A stretch of DNA of 12,072 bases, from positions 1 through 12,072 of the forward strand of contig CAINXK010000072.1 in the NCBI GenBank assembly GCA_903854805.1, written 5' to 3'. The DNA is from an uncultured Anaerolineae bacterium (GTDB lineage Bacteria > Chloroflexota > Anaerolineae > Anaerolineales > Villigracilaceae). A model generated the notes under the pieces. The model did no database searches and was not told the DNA's origin. It saw nothing but the letters and a program-made list of their open reading frames with translations. Below are positions 7,345 to 12,072 of this stretch, one piece after another (the first letter of the stretch is position 1; each line of letters starts with the position of its first letter). The translations under genes and the position numbers were made by a program.

Positions 7345-7710
7345 CTACAAGAAACCGACCTTGCGTAATACATTTTCGAGCGCATCGACAGTCACTGGCT
7401 TTAACAAAAAGTCACTGGCTCCGGCCTCCATGGCAAGCTGTCGCGTCTGAGGTTGATCATCCGACGTACAAATAATTACCGGGACTTTGGCCAGGCGAGG
7501 TTCCCGACATACATAACTTAATATTTCATACCCACTGACACCGGGCATATTGATATCTAAAAAAATCATATTTGGTGTTTCGCCATTTAAGATTGTCATA
7601 CCTGGCCCGGGCCCATACGCAGCTCGTGCCTGTATGCCCAAAACTGTCAAAACACGTACAATAGAATCCGCAGTCGCCCGATTATCATCTACCACCAAAG
7701 CGTGAAACAT
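7345..7710 (-). CDS. Stand-alone CheY-like receiver (single-domain response regulator)
   Basis: This 121-aa protein consists only of a receiver domain. All key residues are present: Asp8/Asp9 (LVVDDN), phosphoacceptor Asp52 (IFLDINMPGVSG), Thr82 (ICTSDD) and Lys104 (DFLLKPV). It is therefore expected to be phosphorylated, unlike the degenerate receiver near coxB. The frame extends to 7776, but GGAGG 6 nt before the ATG at 7710 and the normal domain start both favour the shorter form. The SD is formed by the last codons of moeA-PBP (GCG GAG GTT TAG), and only 1 nt separates that stop from this ATG, so translation is probably coupled. No kinase is next to it in this block. Its partner could be the kinase of the neighbouring operon or a distant one; the sequence does not decide. 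Confidence 0.93.
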   Translation of the reverse strand: MFHALVVDDNRATADSIVRVLTVLGIQARAAYGPGPGMTILNGETPNMIFLDINMPGVSGYEILSYVCREPRLAKVPVIICTSDDQPQTRQLAMEAGASDFLLKPVTVDALENVLRKVGFL

Positions 7711-7711
7711 T

Positions 7712-9688
7712 CTAAACCTCCGCGATAAGTTTTCCCATAATAGTTGTATCATACCCGGGTAGCTTATTGATTGCATTTTTAAAATCTTGAGATTCCAACA
7801 ATTTCAAAAGAGGACCCATAAGTTCGGTTTCCGCAATAACATTAGGGATAATCAAATCATAGCGCTCTTTATATAACGGTATAAAACCCAACTCAAGGGC
7901 CTGGGCAGCTGCGGGGATACCCATGCCGCAATCTGCGCGCCCTGATGCTACTGCCGCAGCAACTCCGAGGTGGGTAAATTCTTCATCATCATACCCTTTG
8001 ATACGATCGGAGTCTATCCCCAATAAGTTAAGATGGAAATCAAGCAGCACTCGTGTGCCGGCGCCTCTCTGCCGATTGATAAACGCGACATCACCCGCGG
8101 CCAACTCAATAAGGCCTTTAATAGCCTTGGGATTCCCCTTCCTAACTATCAGCCCTTGCTCACGGTGGACAAAGCCCATCACTCTTACTCGGATTTCTGG
8201 CAAATATTCACGAATATAGCGCAAATTGTAGTCACCAGAATCCGGATCTAATAAATGGGATCCACTAAGATGGGCCTCGCCACGTCTCAATGCAACCAGC
8301 CCACCTTGTGACCCTACGTTCGCCGATACAAACCGACGGTCGTTCTGGGCTAGGAATTGGGCCATTAAATCCAGAATAACATCATGAGATCCAATGCAGA
8401 AAATGGTTTGCCCAATTTCCTCACGAGATCGTAATAAACGCACACTAACAGGTTCCCCCGCATCCACACCCTGAACTCCTCTTGGAAGTACCACTAACCC
8501 ATCAGCTCTTACTAGCGAAGTGATAACACCGGCTCCGCGTGAAATCGGCGCAGCCAACATTTTATCGCCAACCATCCCGACCACAACCCGAATGTAATCA
8601 TCATCACCGGGAGGTGAAACTGTCTTACGCGTCATGAATGCCGGCAAAACAGGCAGTTCCAACGGCCGCCGGCCCAACCAGCAAGCAATTAAGGGCTCAA
8701 TAAAAATATCCACTGTCAAAGCAGCAGAAACTGGATAACCAGGAACACCAATAATTGGAATTTCTTTTACCGTATCAAATGACTCTGCCTGGCGATTAAC
8801 CATACCTAAAATTACAGGATGGCCTGGCCGAACAGCCACACCATGAACCAGCAAGGTTCCTAATTTCTCAACAACCCGTGATGAAAAATCTTCACTACCC
8901 GCTGAAGATCCAGCGTTTAGAATTACAAGGTCACAACTCTGTGCTGCCAAAACCACACGATCACTGATTAAATCAAAATCATCAAACGTAATTGGAAAAC
9001 GAACCGGTTCAGCTCCCATCGCCTTGATTTGCCCGGCGATCACCAGAGAATTGTATTCCAGAATATCGCCAGGGCGCAGTTCTGAACCGATAGGTACAAG
9101 CTCAGAACCTGTCGGAATGATCCCAATTCGCGGGCGCTTGGCCACAGTGATGGATACATGCCCGGATGCTGCAATCGCACCCAGATCATATGGTCCAAGG
9201 GTATGACCAGCAGGGAGAACTAGCTGGGTTGCGACGATGTCTTCTCCCAATGGGCGGACATGGCTCCATGGAACGATGGAACTGCGGATCCGGATAAAAT
9301 CAGGATTACGGACATCTGAAGAAATATTACCCAGAGCATCAACCGACTCAACATTTTCAATCGGGATAATCGCATTCGCCCAATCTGGTAATGGCTCCCC
9401 GGTATCAACGTATTTTGCTTGTTCGCCAAGCGACAAAGAGATGGGCGCGGCAGGTAACGCACCGACCGTCATTTCTGCGCGAACAGCAAATCCATCCATG
9501 GCACTGGCGTGGTAATGCGGCGACGATTTCAACGCCCAAACTGGTTCAGCAAGCACTCGCTTCACGGCGTTTTCATCTAACGGGATGATTTCTTTGGATA
9601 AAACTCGCCACAAATCTGCTTTCCGCAAAGCTTGATTAAGCTCGGCGATGGCGTCTGACAGGGGAATATCATGCAAGTAAACTGACAT
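7712..9688 (-). CDS. moeA: Molybdopterin molybdenumtransferase MoeA fused to a C-terminal molybdate/substrate-binding PBP-like domain
   Basis: This 658-aa two-part protein probably inserts metal into molybdopterin in the last step of Moco synthesis. Residues 1-420 are MoeA: HASAMDGFAV (60-69), the molybdopterin-binding core with PTGSELV (192-198) and NAGSSAGSEDF (258-268), GVPGYPVSA (314-322), and a domain IV end near GVDAGEPVSVRLL. Residues about 426-620 match the PBP-like domain found fused to MoeA or ModE-type proteins, with GSHD (433-436), RGEAHLSGSHLLDP (469-482), INRQRGAGTR (537-546) and SGRADCGMGI (582-591). No signal peptide or membrane helix is seen, so this domain acts in the cytoplasm, perhaps as an oxyanion or cofactor sensor (inference). 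The ATG at 9688 has a weak SD, but MSVYLHDIPL fits the usual family start. It lies 69 nt after the other moeA and 1 nt before the receiver. Confidence 0.93.
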   Translation of the reverse strand: MSVYLHDIPLSDAIAELNQALRKADLWRVLSKEIIPLDENAVKRVLAEPVWALKSSPHYHASAMDGFAVRAEMTVGALPAAPISLSLGEQAKYVDTGEPLPDWANAIIPIENVESVDALGNISSDVRNPDFIRIRSSIVPWSHVRPLGEDIVATQLVLPAGHTLGPYDLGAIAASGHVSITVAKRPRIGIIPTGSELVPIGSELRPGDILEYNSLVIAGQIKAMGAEPVRFPITFDDFDLISDRVVLAAQSCDLVILNAGSSAGSEDFSSRVVEKLGTLLVHGVAVRPGHPVILGMVNRQAESFDTVKEIPIIGVPGYPVSAALTVDIFIEPLIACWLGRRPLELPVLPAFMTRKTVSPPGDDDYIRVVVGMVGDKMLAAPISRGAGVITSLVRADGLVVLPRGVQGVDAGEPVSVRLLRSREEIGQTIFCIGSHDVILDLMAQFLAQNDRRFVSANVGSQGGLVALRRGEAHLSGSHLLDPDSGDYNLRYIREYLPEIRVRVMGFVHREQGLIVRKGNPKAIKGLIELAAGDVAFINRQRGAGTRVLLDFHLNLLGIDSDRIKGYDDEEFTHLGVAAAVASGRADCGMGIPAAAQALELGFIPLYKERYDLIIPNVIAETELMGPLLKLLESQDFKNAINKLPGYDTTIMGKLIAEV

Positions 9689-9757
9689 TGGCTTTATTTT
9701 TGGCCTTTGAGTAAAATTATTTTATCAACCAGAACTTAGGTCTGATCCAGAAATGAC

Positions 9758-10996
9758 TTACACCATCAGAACCACATCCACAATTTCTCCAGCATTAATA
9801 CCATTTGCATCAGGATGGATTTTGATCAACCCATCTGCTGCGGCCAGGGTAAAAATCAGGTTGGATTTACCAAATATTGGCTCTGCCAGCCAGCCAGTTG
9901 GAGAAGAAACCAGTTTGACTGGCTGCCAATCCTCACGCCCGGCCTGCGAAGGTAAATTAAGAGTAAGCCTTGCCCTGACTGAAGGCAGCGGAGGCTTTAC
10001 GATCATTCCTAATAATTTTTCAATCAAAGGGATTACGAACAAATATCCATTCACCAAAGCACTCACCGGATTACCCGGTAACCCGATGACGGCTTTCCCT
10101 TCGCAAACGCCAAGAATCGTTGGTTTCCCTGGCCGCGTGTTGATTCCGTGTACCAGTACACCAGGCTGCCCCAACGAGGCAATTACTTCCGCTGTCATAT
10201 CGCGAGTGCTGGCGGAGGAACCTGCAGTAATTACGACCACATCGCATTCTCTTAGGGCTTTACCGGCCTTCGCCTTCAATAAATCAAATTTATCAGGAAC
10301 AATCCCATAATAAATTGGTTTTGCTCCGGCTTGGGAAACTAACGCCCCAAGCGTGTATGAATTGATATCCCGAACCTGGCCTGGCTGTGTGTCCTGACTC
10401 GGGGGCACGACCTCATCGCCGCTGGATATCAAACCTACGGAAATTTTTTTAACCACACGCAATTCCTTAAATCCCAAAGCCATCAGCCCGCCAATTTCTG
10501 CGGGTCGAATTCGAACTCCTTTGGGAATCACTACCTGATCGGCAGTAACATCTTCACCAATTTGAATGACATTCTCACCTTGAGCTACCGCGCGCTGAAT
10601 TTCGACTTCGCCAGGTCTGACTGGTTGAGTAAATTCAAGCATGACAACGGCATCTGCACCGGGGGGTAACATCCCTCCCGTATGGATCAATGCACATTTC
10701 CCAGGTGAAAGCATTAATTGGGAAGCGGAGCCCATCGGGACCTCCCCCATCATGGCCAGATAACCAGGCAGCGTGTCGCTGGCACCATAAGTATCCCGAG
10801 CCCGAACGGCGTAGCCATCAACTGTTGACCTGGTGAAAGCAGGTAAGGGCTGCGCAGCCTTTACATTTTCAGCGGTAACCCGGCCTAGTAAATTAATTGT
10901 TTTAATGGTTTGGAATACGGGATCTCTGGCAGCAATTGAATTGAGCCATAATAAACGTGCGTTGTCTGGCGGTAAGAGTGTCAAAAATTCAGGCAT
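9758..10996 (-). CDS. moeA: Molybdopterin molybdenumtransferase MoeA (second copy, no extra domain)
   Basis: This 412-aa MoeA has the normal family length and probably ligates molybdate or tungstate to adenylylated molybdopterin. Visible motifs are RSTVDGYAVRA (56-66, in place of SAMDGYAV), HTGGMLPPGADAVV (105-118), SSGDEV (191-196), ITAGSSASTRDMTAE (256-270) and GLPGNPVSA (305-313), with the C-terminal domain IV to residue 412. The frame stays open to 11290, but everything before the ATG at 10996 is a shadow of the overlapping membrane-protein gene. MPEFLTLLPPDNA fits a MoeA N-terminus, and I chose it although its SD is weak. It differs clearly from the fused moeA downstream. Two MoeA copies are known in organisms that use both molybdenum and tungsten. 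Which metal each handles cannot be told from sequence. Confidence 0.93.
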   Translation of the reverse strand: MPEFLTLLPPDNARLLWLNSIAARDPVFQTIKTINLLGRVTAENVKAAQPLPAFTRSTVDGYAVRARDTYGASDTLPGYLAMMGEVPMGSASQLMLSPGKCALIHTGGMLPPGADAVVMLEFTQPVRPGEVEIQRAVAQGENVIQIGEDVTADQVVIPKGVRIRPAEIGGLMALGFKELRVVKKISVGLISSGDEVVPPSQDTQPGQVRDINSYTLGALVSQAGAKPIYYGIVPDKFDLLKAKAGKALRECDVVVITAGSSASTRDMTAEVIASLGQPGVLVHGINTRPGKPTILGVCEGKAVIGLPGNPVSALVNGYLFVIPLIEKLLGMIVKPPLPSVRARLTLNLPSQAGREDWQPVKLVSSPTGWLAEPIFGKSNLIFTLAAADGLIKIHPDANGINAGEIVDVVLMV

Positions 10997-11022
10997 AGTT
11001 TTCGCGGAAAGATTCCTATGGA

Positions 11023-11904
11023 CTATCGTAACCAAAACGTTAACGTTATCAAGTAAGTTGTCAAACCAAAAATCGCAGTGGCAGCGGCTATAACGATGGG
11101 CCACATCGGTCTTGCGCCGCCACCCAAATTTCGCAGAGTAATAACCTGATATCCAGCAATCGGTAGTGTAACCAGAGCCGGCCACACCAAACCAAATGGT
11201 ATCCCAAAAAATGGAATAAACGCAAAGAACAAATAAGCCACCACAATTAAAAGGTTGTGAATTGGAATTGCTCGCTCCCAAGTAAGACATATTAGCATAC
11301 TTCGACGTTCGAACTTCAAATCCGCGGAATAGCTCCGAAAATTGGTGATCAGGAAATATGCCACCAGAAGCAACAATAAAGGAAAAGTATATATTGTCAA
11401 AATTCGGTGAAAGCTGCCATATTGGAACAAAAACGCCAGACTAGGTGAAAGGCTGGCTATCTGAATTGAAGCTGATAATTCAGCAAGACCTCGGTTTGCG
11501 AGCCGAAAAGGTGGAACTGCACTAGAAAGAGCCAGCACTATGAACAGAGCCACGATCAATGCCGCTTCCAAAAACATAAACCCGTCCCTGGCGAGTAAAA
11601 ATACAAGGATGGAAATTGTAGTTAGAATACCTATGCTGACAAATAGTAATATTGAGCGAAGTACCTCGCGCTCTGTTTTCGTTTCGTTCAAACCGAATGG
11701 ATCATTCGGATGGCGAAAAAATTCCAATAACAGGTTTGAGGCTACCAACATTAAGATAACAATACCGGCTCCAATCAATTGCGGCTCGGTCTTTATGGTC
11801 GCTCCAAGGTAATGAGCAAACCCAAGCCCAAGCCAATAAGTGAGCAAACCAAAAAGTGCCTGAACCGGCCGGGCAAGATTTATAACATTTCGAAATTGAA
11901 GCAT
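11023..11904 (-). CDS. UbiA-superfamily prenyltransferase-like membrane protein with altered Asp motifs
   Basis: This 293-aa protein has about eight to nine hydrophobic segments and follows the UbiA layout: an early LARP (10-13), a first polar loop at about 56-80, PPFRLANRGLAEL (131-143, resembling the P..rl..rG.gEl motif), and a second loop NFRSYSADLKFERRSM (188-203). Normal members carry NDxxDxxxD in loop 1 and DxxxD in loop 2 to bind Mg-prenyl diphosphate. Here loop 1 reads SNLLLEFFRHPND, and loop 2 keeps Asp195 while the first Asp appears to be Tyr or Ser. Activity on a prenyl diphosphate is therefore uncertain. It does not look like heme O synthase (CtaB). The ATG at 11904 has AGGTG a few bases upstream. 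It lies 39 nt after the DinB-like gene and 26 nt before moeA, so co-transcription is plausible. The substrate is unknown. Confidence 0.75.
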   Translation of the reverse strand: MLQFRNVINLARPVQALFGLLTYWLGLGFAHYLGATIKTEPQLIGAGIVILMLVASNLLLEFFRHPNDPFGLNETKTEREVLRSILLFVSIGILTTISILVFLLARDGFMFLEAALIVALFIVLALSSAVPPFRLANRGLAELSASIQIASLSPSLAFLFQYGSFHRILTIYTFPLLLLLVAYFLITNFRSYSADLKFERRSMLICLTWERAIPIHNLLIVVAYLFFAFIPFFGIPFGLVWPALVTLPIAGYQVITLRNLGGGARPMWPIVIAAATAIFGLTTYLITLTFWLR

Positions 11905-11919
11905 GACACCTACTTTATA

Positions 11920-11932
11920 ATAGATTCTCTAT
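11920..11932. promoter_or_regulatory. Small dyad (ATAGA-N3-TCTAT) upstream of the UbiA-like gene
   Basis: A perfect 5-bp inverted repeat with a 3-base centre lies 15 nt before the ATG of the UbiA-like gene, in an A+T-rich gap that also contains TATAAT-like strings. It could be part of a promoter or operator. It is too short to exclude chance, and no well-spaced -35 was found. Confidence 0.2.
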
Positions 11933-11943
11933 AATGTTTTGGC

Positions 11944-12072
11944 CTATCCAATTACCTTACGCAAATCCCGGTAGTGAATCTGGTTATGCCGGTAGACCAT
12001 TTTGATCATTTCTGCGAGCGTAGTTTGCCCCAAGAACGGGTGCCGGCCCTGCTTTTCTAGGTCATCTTCACC
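11944..12072 (-). CDS. DinB/YfiT-like protein, C-terminal 42 residues (partial, 5' end outside window)
   Basis: The frame enters from the right edge and stops at TAG (11946-11944). The residues RHPFLGQTTLAEMIKMVYRH, followed by NQIHYRDLRKVIG, match the last helix of DinB-family four-helix proteins, where a HP..G element precedes a helix with a metal-binding H-x3-H or H..QI pattern (here HNQIH). Such proteins are metal-binding thiol-transferase-like or stress proteins of mostly unknown substrate. It lies 39 nt upstream of the UbiA-like gene on the same strand. Only the tail is visible, so the family call is moderate and no specific function can be given. Confidence 0.68.
   Translation of the reverse strand, partial: GEDDLEKQGRHPFLGQTTLAEMIKMVYRHNQIHYRDLRKVIG

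Noticed and set aside
7711..7776. Longer start for the lone receiver
   Set aside because: It would overlap moeA-PBP. A strong SD precedes the ATG at 7710, and the domain starts normally there.
9689..9757. Possible promoter or riboswitch (for example a Moco motif) between the two moeA genes
   Set aside because: The gap is only 69 nt and shows no stable stem or recognisable promoter, so it is too short for a known Moco RNA motif.
9753..10310. Plus-strand 185-codon ORF
   Set aside because: It is fully antisense to moeA with well-recognised motifs. The product is Ser/Pro-rich with no family pattern and no SD-start pairing that I could support.
10997..11290. N-terminal extension of the upstream moeA (open frame to 11290)
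   Set aside because: It overlaps the UbiA-like gene by about 270 nt, its residues do not resemble MoeA, and the family start fits the ATG at 10996.
11023..11904. Heme O synthase (CtaB), which is also UbiA-type and often near cox genes
   Set aside because: It is 7 kb from the oxidase genes in another transcription unit and lacks the intact Asp-rich motifs expected of CtaB.

Overview
Every gene I can support lies on the minus strand, so the window is transcribed from high to low coordinates. It reads as bacterial chromosome of moderate G+C. I infer a member of Chloroflexota, probably Anaerolineae-like. The hints are a MoeA fused to a periplasmic-binding-like domain beside a second MoeA, an A2-type caa3 oxidase, and multi-GAF NarL-type two-component genes. 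This placement comes from gene content only; no rRNA or other phylogenetic marker is present. I see no mobile elements, tRNAs, rRNAs or CRISPR arrays, and no gap between genes exceeds about 190 bases.

In transcription order the first block (12072 to about 7292) holds the C-terminus of a DinB-like protein, a UbiA-superfamily membrane protein with altered Asp motifs, a MoeA, a MoeA with a C-terminal substrate-binding domain, and a stand-alone CheY-like receiver. The receiver starts 1 nt after the preceding stop codon. A strong intrinsic terminator closes the block. Its theme is insertion of molybdenum or tungsten into molybdopterin, with a signalling protein attached.

The second block (7277 to about 4194) is a compact operon: a PrxQ/Bcp peroxiredoxin, a two-GAF membrane histidine kinase with a cysteine cluster, and a NarL/LuxR response regulator whose start overlaps the kinase stop (ATGA). 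It ends at a perfect 15-bp hairpin terminator.

The third block (4165 to the left edge) begins with a putative promoter and a small degenerate receiver-like protein. The caa3-type cytochrome c oxidase genes follow: subunit II with a cytochrome c tail, subunit I with about 150 extra N-terminal residues, and a subunit III whose N-terminus resembles subunit IV. The left edge cuts subunit III.

Working hypothesis (inference): the peroxiredoxin/kinase/regulator operon senses redox or oxygen state and controls the adjacent oxidase operon, with the pseudo-receiver as an accessory. Three receiver-type proteins lie within about 4 kb, and two of them have no output domain. Several starts were moved from the longest ORF to ATG codons with good Shine-Dalgarno (SD) sequences: coxB, the NarL regulator, the lone receiver and the upstream moeA.
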